Source: Candidatus Thiodiazotropha endoloripes (GTDB lineage: Bacteria; Pseudomonadota; Gammaproteobacteria; Chromatiales; Chromatiaceae). Taken from it: 64,000 nt of DNA. The notes beneath the pieces are model-generated. The model did not search any database. It worked only from the letters and a program-made list of their open reading frames with translations, and was not told the DNA's origin. A program made the position numbers and the translations under genes. The stretch is taken from assembly GCA_001709035.1 (NCBI GenBank), contig LVKA01000008.1:186001-250000 (forward strand). The letters run 5' to 3'. Shown here in pieces: positions 9,274 to 19,723 of the stretch (position 1 is the stretch's first letter; each line of letters begins with the position of its first letter).

Positions 9274-9855
9274 CTATTTGCAGAATGCCGATACCCGCAT
9301 GTCATCCTGTGGATCAACGATCCTCCAGTCATCCAGAGGCTTGATGCAATAGGTATAACCCTGTTCAGTGACCACTCTGGTTGTGCCATCGGCCAATGTG
9401 GAAATATTCGGTGCTTCCCTTTTTGGATTTAACGCCTGATCGAGGATTGCCGATACTGAGTTTTTATTCTCAATGGTTTCCGCTTGTTCCTCGTCAATGG
9501 CTATATCGCGGCTGATCGCTTTGGATGATGAGAGAATCCTGGCAGAGGTGATTTTCGACGCTTTCGATTCTAATGCTGAGTTCTGCTGTTGGTTGAGTGG
9601 TGGCGTATTGTTATGGTGTTCAGATTCCGCTGTCGGAGTTGGAGTCCACTGCTGTTTCGGCATCAAGCCCCGTTGATGGTTGTCGTGTGGCTTGCTGGTC
9701 CTGACAGGTGACTCAATGGTGATCCGAATAAGGGATGGTCGGTCGTGTGAGGGCGGCTCTGACAGGTAACGCCACAATCTGTCACCCAGATACCAGGTCA
9801 GCAGAAAATGCATCGCAACCGATAGGATGAGTGCTGATGCGAATGTTCTGCTCAT
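9274..9855 (-). CDS. TonB-like / membrane-anchored periplasmic protein of unknown function
   Basis: The ATG at 9855 gives 193 residues: a short N-terminal hydrophobic anchor ('FASALILSVAMHFLLTWYL'), then a polar, Gln/Asn/Ser-rich low-complexity middle part, and a C-terminal segment 'TRVVTEQGYTYCIKPLDDWRIVDPQDDMRVSAFC' region with two cysteines. The single-helix anchor plus long flexible stretch resembles TonB N-terminal organisation, but the C-terminal TonB fold is not evident. It starts 28 bp after the gor stop on the same strand, so it is probably co-transcribed with gor. A longer in-frame start would overlap gor and is rejected. No function is assigned. Confidence 0.6.
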   Translation of the reverse strand: MSRTFASALILSVAMHFLLTWYLGDRLWRYLSEPPSHDRPSLIRITIESPVRTSKPHDNHQRGLMPKQQWTPTPTAESEHHNNTPPLNQQQNSALESKASKITSARILSSSKAISRDIAIDEEQAETIENKNSVSAILDQALNPKREAPNISTLADGTTRVVTEQGYTYCIKPLDDWRIVDPQDDMRVSAFCK

Positions 9856-9883
9856 TGAATCTTCCCTGAGTCGCCGGGTTGCC

Positions 9884-11236
9884 CTAGCGCATGGTGACCA
9901 ACTCTTCAGCAGCGCTTGGGTGAATCGCAATGGTGTCGTCGAAATCCTTCTTTGTTGCACCCATGCGCATAGCCACCGCGAAGCCCTGCAGCATCTCATC
10001 GGCACCGATACCGATCACATGACAGCCGACCACTTTCTCTCGGGCGCCAACCGTAACCAGTTTCATCGCCATTTTGCTCTGATGTTTGGTGAAGGCGTGA
10101 TACATCGGTGTAAATCTGGATTGGTAGATCTTCACGGCATCCCCATGAATCTCACGGGCTTCACTTTCGGTCAGGCCAACGGTGGCAATTGGCGGGTGAC
10201 TGAAGACAACGGTCGGGATCAGGTCATAGTCGAGTTTTCGCTCATGCATGCCGCCAAACAGCCGATCACCAAGGCGTCGCCCTGCTGCGATGGCCACCGG
10301 TGTCAGTTGAGCCCGGCCGGTGACATCACCGATCGCATAGACACCGGGCAGATTGGTGTTCTGCCATTCATCGGTAGGGATGTAGCCCTGCTCATCCGTC
10401 GCAATACCGGCCTTCTCCAGTTTCATCTCGGCGGAAGCCGGTGCCCTTCCGATGGCCCACAGCAGCTGATCGAATCGGCCCAGCTGATGTCCGGTATCGG
10501 CACAAATCAGTTCAAGCTCCCCATCCTCCTGTTTGATCACTTCACCGATGCGGGAAGAGGTGATGATGTTGACGCCGGCGTCCACCATCTCCTCCATCAG
10601 ACACTCCCGCAACATGGCGTCGAAGGGTCTGAGCAGGTGCTCTCTTCTCAACAGCAGTGTGACATCGCTGCCCAGGGCATTGAGCAGGCCGGCGATCTCC
10701 ACGGCAATATAGCCACTGCCTACCACGGCTACCCGGCGGGGCAATGTTTCCAGCTCAAAAAAGCCATCTGAGGTAATGCCGTGTTCCGCACCCGGTATCG
10801 AAGGCACGACCGGATAGGCGCCCGGGGCGATGACAATGTGCTCGGCCTGCAACTGTTCTCCGTTCACCTCCAGGGTGTGCGGATCGACAAAGCGGGCGTA
10901 ACCGGTAATCTCATCGATTTCAGAATCTTTCAGATAGGTGTGATACCAGCTGTTGATCCCGGCCACATACTCATCCCGATGTCGCTTCAGGGTTTCCCAG
11001 GAGAAACCATTGACAGCAATCTCAAAACCGTAATCTGAAGCGTCGTGAAGGGTATGGGCGATACCGGCTCCGTACCACATGACCTTTTTCGGCACACACC
11101 CCAGGTTCACACAGGTGCCTCCGATTCGCTTGGCTTCGATAACCGCGCATTTTGCACCATATTTGGCGGCGCGTTCCGCGACTGAGAGACCGCCACTACC
11201 GGCTCCGATGGCGATCAGGTCATATTTTTTTCGCAT
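9884..11236 (-). CDS. gor: Glutathione-disulfide reductase, NADPH type
   Basis: This flavoprotein reduces oxidised glutathione. The FAD motif is '[16 protein letters not shown]', the redox-active disulfide is C42/C47 in '[13 protein letters not shown]', and the C-terminus keeps the catalytic His-Glu pair in 'HPSAAEELV'. The NAD(P)H-binding segment reads 'GSGYIAVE...[14 protein letters not shown]', with arginines where E. coli Gor uses them to bind the NADPH phosphate. The ATG at 11236 gives 450 residues, the usual length; the longer frame to 11299 adds an unlike N-terminus. A second, different paralogue lies at 12396. The gene is divergent from the peroxiredoxin-glutaredoxin gene. Confidence 0.93.
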   Translation of the reverse strand: MRKKYDLIAIGAGSGGLSVAERAAKYGAKCAVIEAKRIGGTCVNLGCVPKKVMWYGAGIAHTLHDASDYGFEIAVNGFSWETLKRHRDEYVAGINSWYHTYLKDSEIDEITGYARFVDPHTLEVNGEQLQAEHIVIAPGAYPVVPSIPGAEHGITSDGFFELETLPRRVAVVGSGYIAVEIAGLLNALGSDVTLLLRREHLLRPFDAMLRECLMEEMVDAGVNIITSSRIGEVIKQEDGELELICADTGHQLGRFDQLLWAIGRAPASAEMKLEKAGIATDEQGYIPTDEWQNTNLPGVYAIGDVTGRAQLTPVAIAAGRRLGDRLFGGMHERKLDYDLIPTVVFSHPPIATVGLTESEAREIHGDAVKIYQSRFTPMYHAFTKHQSKMAMKLVTVGAREKVVGCHVIGIGADEMLQGFAVAMRMGATKKDFDDTIAIHPSAAEELVTMR

Positions 11237-11568
11237 TGTTCTACCTCGGTTACGGGCCATGGATCTGTTCGCACTATGATAGAGCGCTTGTGCAGGCATA
11301 GGACAGATTTAAATGGTCAAAGTGCCTGATTGTTACAATTTGGACAGGCCCACAAGAGAGTCTGACAGGTCGGTTCCCTGTCCATTGGTCTGGCTGTAAT
11401 CGGCTTGAATAGGGATCGCCTGCAGTCAGGCGGGTGGTTGTAAGTTGGGGAAAACTAAAGATAGGAAAAACTTATCATATAGATTGTAATATACGATTTT
11501 ATCAATTTACGGTTTTTCCGTAGAGTGCGCTTCAAGCTTATTCGAACCACACTTTTCTGGAGATAAAG
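11237..11568. other. Intergenic region between gor and garA-like gene
   Basis: This 332-bp stretch separates divergent genes and must hold both promoters. The part nearest garA (11460-11530) is AT-rich. ATAGATTGTAATATA at 11479-11493 matches the first half of an OxyR-type site (ATAGnTnnnAn) but the second half is poor. No coding capacity or RNA gene is seen. Confidence 0.4.
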
Positions 11569-12318
11569 ATGTTAGAGAACCGTGAAAATCAGAGCGTCCC
11601 TCAGGTTACTTTCCGTACCCGTCGTGAGCATGAGTGGGTGGATGTCAGCAGTGATGAAATTTTCAAAGGCAAAACCGTCGTGGTATTTGCCCTGCCCGGT
11701 GCATTCACCCCCACCTGTTCATCCACTCACGTCCCTCGTTACAACCAGCTGACGCCCCTGCTCAAGCGTCATGGCGTTGACGAGGTGGTCTGTATCTCAG
11801 TCAACGACGCCTTCGTGATGAACGAATGGAAACTGGAACAGCAGGCCGACCGAATCCGTTTTCTGCCTGATGGTAATGGTGATTTCACCCGGGGCATGGG
11901 GATGTTGGTGTCGAAACAGGAGCTTGGTTTTGGCGAGCGCTCCTGGCGCTACTCGATGCTGGTGAAGGATGGCGTCATCGAGAAGATGTTCATCGAGCCG
12001 GATCTGCCTGGAGACCCTTTTGAGGTTTCGGATGCGGATCACATGCTGGCCTACATTGCGCCCAATGAACAGCAGCCAATGGATGCCACCCTGTTCACCC
12101 GCGAGGGTTGTCCTTTCTGTGTCCGGGCCAAGGGACTGATGCGGGATGCGGGCATTGAGTTTGAAGAGCTGGTACTGAACAGGAACTACAGTGAAAGCAG
12201 TCTGCGTGCGGTGGCCGGTATCTCGATGGTGCCCCAGATATTCATCAATGGCGAACGCATCGGCGGTTCGGACGATCTGGAGCAGTTTCTGGCAGCGCGG
12301 CAGAGATCGGCAGCCTAG
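11569..12318 (+). CDS. garA: Chimeric peroxiredoxin-glutaredoxin (GarA / PGdx type)
   Basis: This hybrid peroxidase reduces hydroperoxides using (amidated) glutathione, with its own glutaredoxin domain recycling the peroxidatic cysteine. Residues 1-165 form a Prx5-type peroxiredoxin with peroxidatic C50 in '[16 protein letters not shown]'; residues about 172-249 form a glutaredoxin with C181PFC184 and the glutathione-binding '[15 protein letters not shown]'. At 249 residues it matches known hybrids from Haemophilus and Marichromatium. It is followed, 77 bp downstream, by a glutathione-reductase paralogue with NADH-type residues, the arrangement described for the glutathione amide system of Marichromatium gracile. 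Assignment to glutathione amide rather than glutathione is inference. Confidence 0.88.
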   Translation: MLENRENQSVPQVTFRTRREHEWVDVSSDEIFKGKTVVVFALPGAFTPTCSSTHVPRYNQLTPLLKRHGVDEVVCISVNDAFVMNEWKLEQQADRIRFLPDGNGDFTRGMGMLVSKQELGFGERSWRYSMLVKDGVIEKMFIEPDLPGDPFEVSDADHMLAYIAPNEQQPMDATLFTREGCPFCVRAKGLMRDAGIEFEELVLNRNYSESSLRAVAGISMVPQIFINGERIGGSDDLEQFLAARQRSAA

Positions 12319-12342
12319 TGGTGCAGTAGGTCTCATTCACAA

Positions 12343-12365
12343 CATCCAGCCATTCCGGCTGGATG
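12343..12365 (+). other. Intercistronic hairpin between garA- and garB-like genes
   Basis: CATCCAGCC and GGCTGGATG form a 9-bp stem with a 5-base loop. No T-run follows, so it is not a standard terminator; it may set relative expression or mRNA stability of the two genes. Confidence 0.4.
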
Positions 12366-12395
12366 GATTCTCTAAGCAGGATATTGGTGAGCAGT

Positions 12396-13787
12396 ATGAA
12401 CAGACATTTCGATTTGATTACTATCGGTGGTGGCAGTGGTGGCTTGGCCGTGGCTGAACGGGCGGTGCAGCATGGCAGAAGTGTGGCCGTGGTCGACCCG
12501 GGTAAGTTGGGTGGTACCTGCGTGAACAACGGTTGTGTGCCGAAAAAAGTCATGTGGACGGCGGCTGAACTGGCGCATGCGGTTGATGATGCTGCAGGCT
12601 ACGGCGTGACGGCCCAGCGGGGTCGAACCAACTGGGCGAAACTGGTCGCGGGTAGACAAAGTTATGTTGAGCGTATCAATCGCTATTGGGATGACTATGT
12701 TGAACAGCTTGGTGTGACCCATCTGCCGGGTTATGCCCGCCTGATCGGTCCTGGAGAAATCGAGGTCGATGGGGAGATCTATGCCGCGGATCATATTGTG
12801 ATTGCAACCGGTGGACAACCGATCGTGCCGCCACTGCCCGGTGCTGAGCTCGGGATCACCTCTGACGGTTTTTTTGCCCTGCAGGAGCAGCCTGAAAAAG
12901 TGGCGGTTATCGGTGGTGGCTATATCGGTGTTGAACTTGCCGGGGTACTTTCGGCCCTGGGCTCCCAGGTGACTCTGGTCGCTCTTGAATCACGTCTGCT
13001 TGAAATGTTCGATCCTATGCTCAGCCAGGTATTGATGAGCGAAATGGCCAAGCAGGGTGTGGCGCAAAAGCTCTCTTTTCAGGTCAGTGCTCTAATTGAA
13101 GGTGAGGATGGCATTACCCTTCAGGGAAGCCAGGGTGAGCAGTTATGCGGTTTCGACAAAGTGATCTGGGCGGTTGGACGCAAACCCAATACGGCAAAAC
13201 TGAATCTTGCTGAAATCGGTGTTGAGATGCTCAATAACGGTATTGTGGTGACAGACGATTACCAGAACACCAATATTCCCGGTATCTATGCCATTGGCGA
13301 TATCACTGGCCGGACGCCTTTGACTCCGGTTGCGATTGCTGCCGGGCGTCGACTGGCGGATCGTCTGTTCGATCATCAAACGAACAGTCGGGTTGATTTC
13401 GACAATATACCCAGTGTGGTGTTTTCGCATCCGCCGGTAGCCACGGTCGGTCTGACTGAAACTCAGGCGCGGGCCTGGCATGAGAAGGTCAGGGTCTATC
13501 AGACTGAGTTCACACCGATGCGTCACGCCCTCTCATCGAGGGATACGACAACAGCAATGAAGTTGATCTGTAGTGGTGATCAGGAGCGAGTGGTCGGTAT
13601 CCATCTGATTGGCGATCATGTGGATGAGATGATGCAGGGTTTTGCGGTGGCGGTGAAGATGGGCGCGACCAAGGCCGATCTGGATAACACCATCCCGATA
13701 CATCCGGTCAGTGCCGAGGAGTTGGTAACGATGAAAGTGCCACAAGCTGAATCCGTTGAGGATGATCCGATAACACAGGCTTCTTAG
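12396..13787 (+). CDS. garB: Glutathione (amide) reductase paralogue, predicted NADH type
   Basis: This is a 463-residue FAD disulfide reductase with the FAD motif '[16 protein letters not shown]', redox C42/C47 in '[13 protein letters not shown]' and C-terminal '[11 protein letters not shown]'. The cofactor segment reads '[14 protein letters not shown]'. Compared with the NADPH-type paralogue at 9884 ([14 protein letters not shown]), the arginines are gone and Glu is present at the end of the second strand, a mark of NADH use as in dihydrolipoamide dehydrogenase and in glutathione amide reductase of Marichromatium gracile. With the upstream Prx-Grx hybrid it forms a likely garA-garB pair. 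The ATG at 12396 follows GGTGAGC; the upstream frame start at 12363 is unlikely. Confidence 0.75.
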   Translation: MNRHFDLITIGGGSGGLAVAERAVQHGRSVAVVDPGKLGGTCVNNGCVPKKVMWTAAELAHAVDDAAGYGVTAQRGRTNWAKLVAGRQSYVERINRYWDDYVEQLGVTHLPGYARLIGPGEIEVDGEIYAADHIVIATGGQPIVPPLPGAELGITSDGFFALQEQPEKVAVIGGGYIGVELAGVLSALGSQVTLVALESRLLEMFDPMLSQVLMSEMAKQGVAQKLSFQVSALIEGEDGITLQGSQGEQLCGFDKVIWAVGRKPNTAKLNLAEIGVEMLNNGIVVTDDYQNTNIPGIYAIGDITGRTPLTPVAIAAGRRLADRLFDHQTNSRVDFDNIPSVVFSHPPVATVGLTETQARAWHEKVRVYQTEFTPMRHALSSRDTTTAMKLICSGDQERVVGIHLIGDHVDEMMQGFAVAVKMGATKADLDNTIPIHPVSAEELVTMKVPQAESVEDDPITQAS

Positions 13788-13824
13788 TGTAAGCTGATGC
13801 GATGAGGTAAGCAGGACGTATGGG

Positions 13825-13845
13825 GTTAGTGTTAACAGGGCCTGG
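13825..13845 (+). repeat. Dispersed GTTAAC repeat copy
   Basis: This reads GTTAGTGTTAACAGGGCCTGG with one transposition relative to the consensus right arm. The upstream AGGACGTAT resembles the sequence before the copy at 28755, suggesting a shared variant left arm. Confidence 0.5.
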
Positions 13846-13945
13846 CCTATCGAGAATTGTGACAAGAAAAGAGATAATCAAACAGAAGTTGAGGGTTAGA
13901 AAAGGTACCAATCATCAATGTGCGAACTATAGTGAGAGAGTAGCT

Positions 13946-14117
13946 CCCCTCTCCCCTTGCGGGAGAGGGGCCGGGGGAGAGGGGGAGAATTGGCACTCAG
14001 TCTTTATAACAAATCAACGTGAAAAGAATGAAGTCTCAATGAGTTTTTATCTTTTAGTCAGGTGAAACGCTTCGCGTACACCCTCTCCCCAACCCCTCTC
14101 CCATCAAGGGAGAGGGG
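13946..14117. repeat. 172-bp inverted-repeat element (MITE-like), copy B
   Basis: This second copy has the same hairpin-type ends (CCCCTCTCC...GGGAGAGGGG) as 8589-8762. The right ends are nearly identical for about 65 bp, including AGGTGAAACGCTTCGCGTAC, while the interior differs more. It lies 160 bp after the garB-like gene. No transposase is present. Confidence 0.75.
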
Positions 14118-14132
14118 CTATTATCTATCTTC

Positions 14133-14270
14133 TTGGTTAATTTTGATAACGGCACAGCTGTGAAATTGATTGAAGGATATCAAGCCCGAAAAGATGGTTG
14201 GATACCCTTTGTATATAGCGAAATTGAAACTGCGCTAAAACAGTTTGAGAATGAAGCCTCTATTTTTTTA
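14133..14270 (+). pseudogene. Possible eroded coding fragment
   Basis: An AT-richer stretch after repeat element B stays open for about 46 residues with a protein-like composition ('FDNGTAVKLIEGYQARKDGW'), then runs antisense into the end of the GlsB-family gene. It has no ribosome-binding site and no recognisable family. It may be the relic of a gene cut by rearrangement at the repeat, or chance. Confidence 0.2.
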
Positions 14271-14508
14271 TCAGGCCGACAACAAACAACAGAATGGCAG
14301 CGCCGGCAACCGCCGTGATCAGTGAGCCGAGTAGACCACTTGCTGAGATTCCCACAATATTGAAAACAAAGCCGCCGATAAAGGCACCAATCACACCGAC
14401 AATGATGTTGCCCAGCAGGCCAAACCCGCCACCTTTCATCAGGGTGCCGGCGAGCCAGCCGGCGACTGCGCCAATTGCCAGAAAAATTAAAAGGGAGGTC
14501 AAATCCAT
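14260..14508 (-). CDS. GlsB/YeaQ/YmgE family stress-response membrane protein
   Basis: This small inner-membrane protein (82 residues) has three hydrophobic segments rich in glycine and the family pattern 'GAVAGWLAGTLMKGGGFGLLGNIIVGVIGAFIGG', spread over the first 45 residues. Members are often induced by general stress; the molecular role is unknown. A good ribosome-binding site (TAAGGAGACCATC) precedes the ATG at 14508. The gene stands alone. Confidence 0.88.
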   Translation of the reverse strand: MDLTSLLIFLAIGAVAGWLAGTLMKGGGFGLLGNIIVGVIGAFIGGFVFNIVGISASGLLGSLITAVAGAAILLFVVGLIKK

Positions 14509-14890
14509 GATGGTCTCCTTAACATGATTACAGGGAGTGAAACGGCCGTGAAAAGGTTCGCTGACTGACCGGTTTCAGCAGTTTACAAGTTTGTCCGCTG
14601 GGAAAAAGGGCTACATTGACAACGATTGTAAACACTAGGTTCTGTGATCGTTGTACGCTGTTTTCTCTGCTTTGAAATGTTGCTTCATTCATTCGTCTGG
14701 GAATCTGGATTCTAATTTCTCAACTCAATTCAAGTTTTGAGTTTGACGGTATCGATTTGCTGATCAGTGGTGCTTCCTGGGGATGCCATTTTGCCTCTCG
14801 CCACTTAATCTATAGAGAGATGAGGTGTTTGTTTAAGGGGTTACGGATGTTGAAGTTGTTGGTGACTCAGGTCGGATCAGGAGATACTCA
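14509..14890. other. Intergenic region upstream of GlsB-family and beta-helix genes
   Basis: 382 bp between divergent genes. It must carry promoters in both directions, but I see no convincing operator, repeat or RNA gene. Confidence 0.4.
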
Positions 14891-16810
14891 ATGAGCCGGG
14901 CAAGGCAGATGATCATCCTGTTGTCGTTCTCATTGATGTCGGCATGTGGCGGTGGTGGTGGAGAGAGTGACAGTGACGCAGGTGGGGGTGAAGGAACTGA
15001 TGAACCCACGCCGGTGATCAATTCACCACCTGAGGTTGATGCAGGTTCAGATCAGACGGTTACTGCAGGTCAAAGCGTCACACTTGCCGGTAGCGGCAGC
15101 GATAGTGACGGCACAGTAATTGACTACCAATGGATACAACACAGTGGATCGGCCATAGACCTGACCAATGCTGATCAGGCGGTGGCCAGCTTTACAGCCC
15201 CATCAGTATTGAGCTTTGAAAACCTGGAGTTCTCTCTAACGATTACCGACGATGCAGGGGTGATGGTGAGTGATCGCGTGATCATTACGGTCAATCCTCA
15301 GCAGCTCGCAGCACTTCCGGATTACGGGCCGGACCTTGATCTCTGTCCGGCTACTGTCAGTGATAGGGGCGATAGGGTGATTCATCTCTGTGATTGCCAG
15401 AGTGGCGCTGGTACGGATTGCACGCCCGGAGATGATGCCAATCTCGGCAGTGCCTTATCACCCAAGCGTTCCATCACGGCAGCGATAGCCGCCTTCAATG
15501 CCGGACGTGATCTGGCCTTCTGTCGTGGTGGCGTCTGGCATAGTGACACGGCTCTGCAGTTGAGTGCTTCAGGCTGCCGCAGTGATACACCCTGCACGCT
15601 GCAGGACTATGGCGATTCGGTCCAGGCCAGACCAACGATCAGGATTGCTCAGGCGGGAAACGTCAATGGTATGGTTTTCGATCCGAGCGATGATCAGCTC
15701 AGTTGGCAAGGTATCCAGATCCATAACCTTCAATTATCCAAACAGAGCCGGGATGGCGAGGGGTTCGGATTGTTTCTGTTTCGTAATCTCAACCAGGTTG
15801 TGATGCAGTGTCTGGAAGTGGATGGCTTTGGCATTGGTGTCTATCTCAACAGCAACGACCTGGAGAGTGGTGATATCACTCTCAGTGACTCGTATATTCA
15901 TGACAATGGGGTAATGGGCTGGTTGGGTGGTACCCATCGTACCCGGCTGGAGCGCAACCGTTTTCATAACAACGGCTGGTTGAATGCCAGTGCACTGCAA
16001 CACAACGTCTATCTCAGTCAAATGAAAAGCGATGGGATCGTGCGGGGTAACTGGTTGAGTGATTCGGCACTGGATATGAATGATCAGTGTGTCGGTACCA
16101 GTCTGGTGGCACACAATGACAACACGGTTGATCTGCTGATCGAAAACAATCTGATCGAGGAGCGTAATCCCTCGCCAGGGTGTTGGGGGTTGACGGTGGA
16201 CGCAGCGGGATCAACCACGGAAAGCCATCAGAGGGCAGTCATCCGTGGCAATCTGGTGCGCAATGTGGGCAATCTCGCGATCGGTGTCGCCAGCTGTGTC
16301 GACTGCATCATCGAAAACAATATTGTGGTTCAGACCCTGATTGGCGGTGCGACCGGTATTGCCTCACCCAACCGGTCGACTGCGGCGCCTGATCTGGATG
16401 TCAGCGGTACAGTGGTGCGTAACAACAGTGTCTACTTCGGCGGTGCAGCGAGTGGACGAGCCTACTATGTTGGTGAGCGGGGTGGGGATTATGTGGTGAC
16501 CAACAACATCGGTTACTTCGCCAACCCACAATCAGGGGACAGCTGCTACGATTTCGATCTGAATGCCGATGCCTATCAGCTGGTCAACAGCAATCTCTGT
16601 TTCGGTGCAAGCTTCGACAGTGGAACCAGCGGTCTGGATGGCATGGCTTCAAGTGCTGATCCCGGCTTTCTCGATGCGCCTGACGATCTGCGTCTCGAAA
16701 GTGACTCTGCGGCCAGGGACAGGGGTACGACCCTCTCTGTCCCCACGACAGACATGCTGGGTAATCCACGGGATGCAACCCCCGACCTCGGCGCCTATGA
16801 GACGCCTTGA
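14891..16810 (+). CDS. Lipoprotein with PKD-like domain and parallel beta-helix
   Basis: The 639-residue protein begins with a lipoprotein signal ending in LMSAC (Cys20) followed by a Gly/Ser/Asp-rich linker. Residues about 46-140 form a PKD/REJ-like Ig domain ('AGSDQTVTAGQSVTLAGSGS', 'YQWIQHSGS'). The rest, from about residue 255, has repeated short strands and Asn ladders ('ENNLIEE', 'RGNLVRN', 'ENNIVVQ', 'RNNSVYF', 'TNNIGYF') typical of right-handed parallel beta-helices seen in surface polysaccharide lyases and adhesins. The final 'DMLGNPRDATPDLGAYE' is a common ending of such proteins. Likely a surface or periplasmic polysaccharide-binding or -cleaving protein; no substrate can be named. 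It ends 5 bp from convergent uvrA. Confidence 0.8.
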   Translation: MSRARQMIILLSFSLMSACGGGGGESDSDAGGGEGTDEPTPVINSPPEVDAGSDQTVTAGQSVTLAGSGSDSDGTVIDYQWIQHSGSAIDLTNADQAVASFTAPSVLSFENLEFSLTITDDAGVMVSDRVIITVNPQQLAALPDYGPDLDLCPATVSDRGDRVIHLCDCQSGAGTDCTPGDDANLGSALSPKRSITAAIAAFNAGRDLAFCRGGVWHSDTALQLSASGCRSDTPCTLQDYGDSVQARPTIRIAQAGNVNGMVFDPSDDQLSWQGIQIHNLQLSKQSRDGEGFGLFLFRNLNQVVMQCLEVDGFGIGVYLNSNDLESGDITLSDSYIHDNGVMGWLGGTHRTRLERNRFHNNGWLNASALQHNVYLSQMKSDGIVRGNWLSDSALDMNDQCVGTSLVAHNDNTVDLLIENNLIEERNPSPGCWGLTVDAAGSTTESHQRAVIRGNLVRNVGNLAIGVASCVDCIIENNIVVQTLIGGATGIASPNRSTAAPDLDVSGTVVRNNSVYFGGAASGRAYYVGERGGDYVVTNNIGYFANPQSGDSCYDFDLNADAYQLVNSNLCFGASFDSGTSGLDGMASSADPGFLDAPDDLRLESDSAARDRGTTLSVPTTDMLGNPRDATPDLGAYETP

Positions 16811-16815
16811 CCGGA

Positions 16816-19638
16816 CTACTTGGCCAGCAGCTTTTTGAGAAACTTTCCTGTGTGGGAGCCCCGTGTTTTGGCCAGCTGTTGAGGTGTGCCCTGGGCTACG
16901 ATCTCACCACCTTTGTCGCCTCCTTCGGGCCCCAGGTCAATGATCCAGTCCGCTGTCTTGATGACATCCAGGTTGTGTTCGATCACCACCACCGTATTGC
17001 CATGGTTGCGCAGACGGTGCAGCACCTCAAGCAGGTGGTTGACGTCATGGAAGTGCAGGCCGGTGGTCGGTTCGTCGAGGATGTAGAGGGTGTTGCCGGT
17101 ATCCCGCTTGGAGAGCTCCCGGGAGAGTTTCACCCGCTGGGCCTCACCGCCGGAGAGGGTGGTGGCGTTCTGTCCCAGGGAGATGTAGGAGAGTCCCACA
17201 TCCATCAGGGTCTGCAGTTTGCGTTTGATCGCCGGCACCGCATCGAAAAAGTCCAGCGCCTCTTCCACGGTCATGTTGAGCACTTCGTCGATGGTCTTGC
17301 CCTTGTAGTGGATCTCCAGGGTCTCCCGGTTATAGCGTTTGCCTTTACACACATCGCACTGCACATAGATGTCGGGGAGAAAGTGCATCTCTACTTTAAT
17401 CACCCCATCGCCGCTGCATGACTCGCAACGTCCACCCTTCACATTGAAACTGAATCGACCCGGGGTATAGCCACGGGAGCGGGCTTCCGGGGTGCCGGCA
17501 AACAGCTCCCGGATCGGTGTGAAGAGACCGGTATAGGTGGCTGGATTGGATCTGGGCGTGCGCCCGATCGGGCTCTGATCGATATCCACCACCTTGTCGT
17601 AGTGCTCCAGGCCGTTGATGGTTTTGTAGGGGGAGGGGCTGGTATTGGCTTTATTCAGGGCAGCGGCGGAGATCGGGTAGAGGGTGTCGTTGATCAGGGT
17701 CGATTTGCCGGAGCCGGATACTCCGGTGATGCAGCAGAAACTGCCCACAGGAATCACCAGATCCACCGATTTGAGGTTGTTGCCGGTGGCGCCCAGGAGT
17801 TCCAGGGTGCGCAGCTCATCGATCTCAGTGGTGCGTTCCGGAATCTCGATGCAACGTTTGCCGCTCAGATACTCACCGGTGAGTGAACCCTTACTTTTTG
17901 CAATTTGATTGGCCGTACCCTGGGCAATGATCTTGCCGCCATGGACCCCGGCGCCGGGGCCGATATCCACTACATGATCCGCACTGCGGATCGCCTCCTC
18001 GTCATGCTCGACCACGATCACGGTGTTACCCAGGTCCCTCAGATAGGTCAGGGTGTCGAGCAGGCGCTGGTTGTCCCGTTGGTGGAGGCCGATCGAGGGT
18101 TCGTCCAGCACGTACATGACTCCGACCAGTCCGGCGCCGATCTGGCTGGCCAGACGGATCCGCTGGGCCTCACCCCCGGAGAGGGTTTCGGCGCTACGGT
18201 CGAGGGTCAGATAGTCCAGCCCCACATTGACCAGAAAGTGGAGACGTTGGTCGATCTCCTTGAGAATCTTGGCGGCGATCTTGCCCCGCTTGCCCGGCAG
18301 CTTGAGCGTTGCGAAGCTCTTTTTCACCTGGCCGATCGGCATCCGCGTGAGTTCCGGCAGGGTATGCGCCTTGATGAAGACATGCCGTGCCGCCTGATTC
18401 AGCCGGGTACCTTCGCAATCGGGGCAGGGCTGGCTAGAGATATAGCGGGTCAGCTCCTCGCGCACCGCATTCGATTCGGTCTCCCGATAGCGGCGCTGCA
18501 TGTTGGGTATGATGCCCTCGAAGGGGTGACGCTTCTTGACCGACCGCCCCCGCTCGTTGTGGTAGCTGAATTCGATCGCCTCGCTGCCGCTGCCGTGGAG
18601 GATGACTTTCTGAATCCGTTTGGGCAGCTTTTTCCAGGGGGTTTCCGGATCGAATTTCAGATGCCGGCCCAGTGAGGAGATCATCTGGAAGTAGTAGGCG
18701 TTTCGTCTGTCCCAGCTGCGTACCGCGCCACCCGCCAGGGAGAGTTCCGGATGAGCGACCACCTTTTCCGGATCGAAGAACTGTTCGATGCCCAGACCGT
18801 CGCAGGTTGGACAGGCACCAACCGGATTGTTGAACGAGAATAATCTGGGTTCCAGTTCGGTCAGGCTGTAGCCGCAGTGGGGGCAGGCGAACCGGGAGGA
18901 GAACACCAATTCCGGCTGGCTGCCGTTCATCCAGGCGACCCGCACCAGACCGTCCGCCAGGTTGAGTGCGGTCTCAAAGGACTCGGCCAGGCGGGTTTTC
19001 AGATCCGGCCGCACCTTGAAGCGGTCCACCACCACCTCGATGGTGTGTTTCTTATGCAGCTCCAGGGTTGGGGCATCGTCGAGTTCGAACACCTCGCCGT
19101 CGATACGGGCGCGGATGAATCCCTGGGTGTGCAGCTCCTGCAGCAGTTTGTGGTGCTCACCCTTGCGTTCCTGGATCACCGGCGCCAGCAACATCAACCG
19201 CTCCCCCTCGGGCAGGGCCACCACCTGGTCGACCATCTGGCTGATGCTCTGGGCCTCCAGGGTGGTGTCGTGCTCGGGGCATCTGGGTGTACCGACACGG
19301 GCGAACAGCAGCCGCAGATAGTCGTAGATCTCGGTGATCGTTCCCACCGTGGAGCGGGGGTTGTGTGAGGTGGTCTTCTGTTCGATGGAGATGGCCGGGG
19401 AGAGTCCCTCGATATGGTCCACATCCGGTTTCTCCATCAATGAGAGAAACTGTCTGGCGTAGGCGGAGAGGGATTCCACATAGCGACGTTGACCTTCGGC
19501 GTAGATGGTGTCGAAAGCCAGCGAGGATTTACCGGAACCGGAGAGTCCGGTGAACACGATCAATTTGTCTCGTGGCAGATCCAGGTCGATATTTTGTAAG
19601 TTGTGGGTGCGGGCGCCGCGAATACTGATGGTGTCCAT
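16816..19638 (-). CDS. uvrA: Excinuclease ABC subunit A
   Basis: UvrA recognises bulky DNA lesions and loads UvrB in nucleotide excision repair. It has two ABC ATPase modules: Walker A '[14 protein letters not shown]' near residue 31 and '[12 protein letters not shown]' near residue 640, two signature motifs 'LSGGEAQR', and zinc-binding Cys pairs including 'CPHC...CPTC'. The ATG at 19638 gives 940 residues starting [17 protein letters not shown], the standard UvrA N-terminus; the frame extends 96 bp further upstream but that part is unlike UvrA. It is divergent from the MFS gene with an 85-bp gap. No clear LexA box was found there. Confidence 0.98.
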   Translation of the reverse strand: MDTISIRGARTHNLQNIDLDLPRDKLIVFTGLSGSGKSSLAFDTIYAEGQRRYVESLSAYARQFLSLMEKPDVDHIEGLSPAISIEQKTTSHNPRSTVGTITEIYDYLRLLFARVGTPRCPEHDTTLEAQSISQMVDQVVALPEGERLMLLAPVIQERKGEHHKLLQELHTQGFIRARIDGEVFELDDAPTLELHKKHTIEVVVDRFKVRPDLKTRLAESFETALNLADGLVRVAWMNGSQPELVFSSRFACPHCGYSLTELEPRLFSFNNPVGACPTCDGLGIEQFFDPEKVVAHPELSLAGGAVRSWDRRNAYYFQMISSLGRHLKFDPETPWKKLPKRIQKVILHGSGSEAIEFSYHNERGRSVKKRHPFEGIIPNMQRRYRETESNAVREELTRYISSQPCPDCEGTRLNQAARHVFIKAHTLPELTRMPIGQVKKSFATLKLPGKRGKIAAKILKEIDQRLHFLVNVGLDYLTLDRSAETLSGGEAQRIRLASQIGAGLVGVMYVLDEPSIGLHQRDNQRLLDTLTYLRDLGNTVIVVEHDEEAIRSADHVVDIGPGAGVHGGKIIAQGTANQIAKSKGSLTGEYLSGKRCIEIPERTTEIDELRTLELLGATGNNLKSVDLVIPVGSFCCITGVSGSGKSTLINDTLYPISAAALNKANTSPSPYKTINGLEHYDKVVDIDQSPIGRTPRSNPATYTGLFTPIRELFAGTPEARSRGYTPGRFSFNVKGGRCESCSGDGVIKVEMHFLPDIYVQCDVCKGKRYNRETLEIHYKGKTIDEVLNMTVEEALDFFDAVPAIKRKLQTLMDVGLSYISLGQNATTLSGGEAQRVKLSRELSKRDTGNTLYILDEPTTGLHFHDVNHLLEVLHRLRNHGNTVVVIEHNLDVIKTADWIIDLGPEGGDKGGEIVAQGTPQQLAKTRGSHTGKFLKKLLAK

Positions 19639-19723
19639 AATCTTGTCGTGGTAGTACTGCATTGAATTGAGCGAACCTGATACTATACGCGCTCTTTTTA
19701 TTGACTGGCAAAGTGACTTAGCG

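Noticed and set aside
9856-10005. Longer N-terminus for the TonB-like protein
   Set aside because: It would overlap gor by about 120 bp and place 50 unlike residues ahead of an obvious membrane anchor starting at the ATG at 9855.
19639-19723. LexA (SOS) box between uvrA and the MFS gene
   Set aside because: CTGATACTATACG resembles one half of a CTG-N10-CAG site, but the second half is missing.
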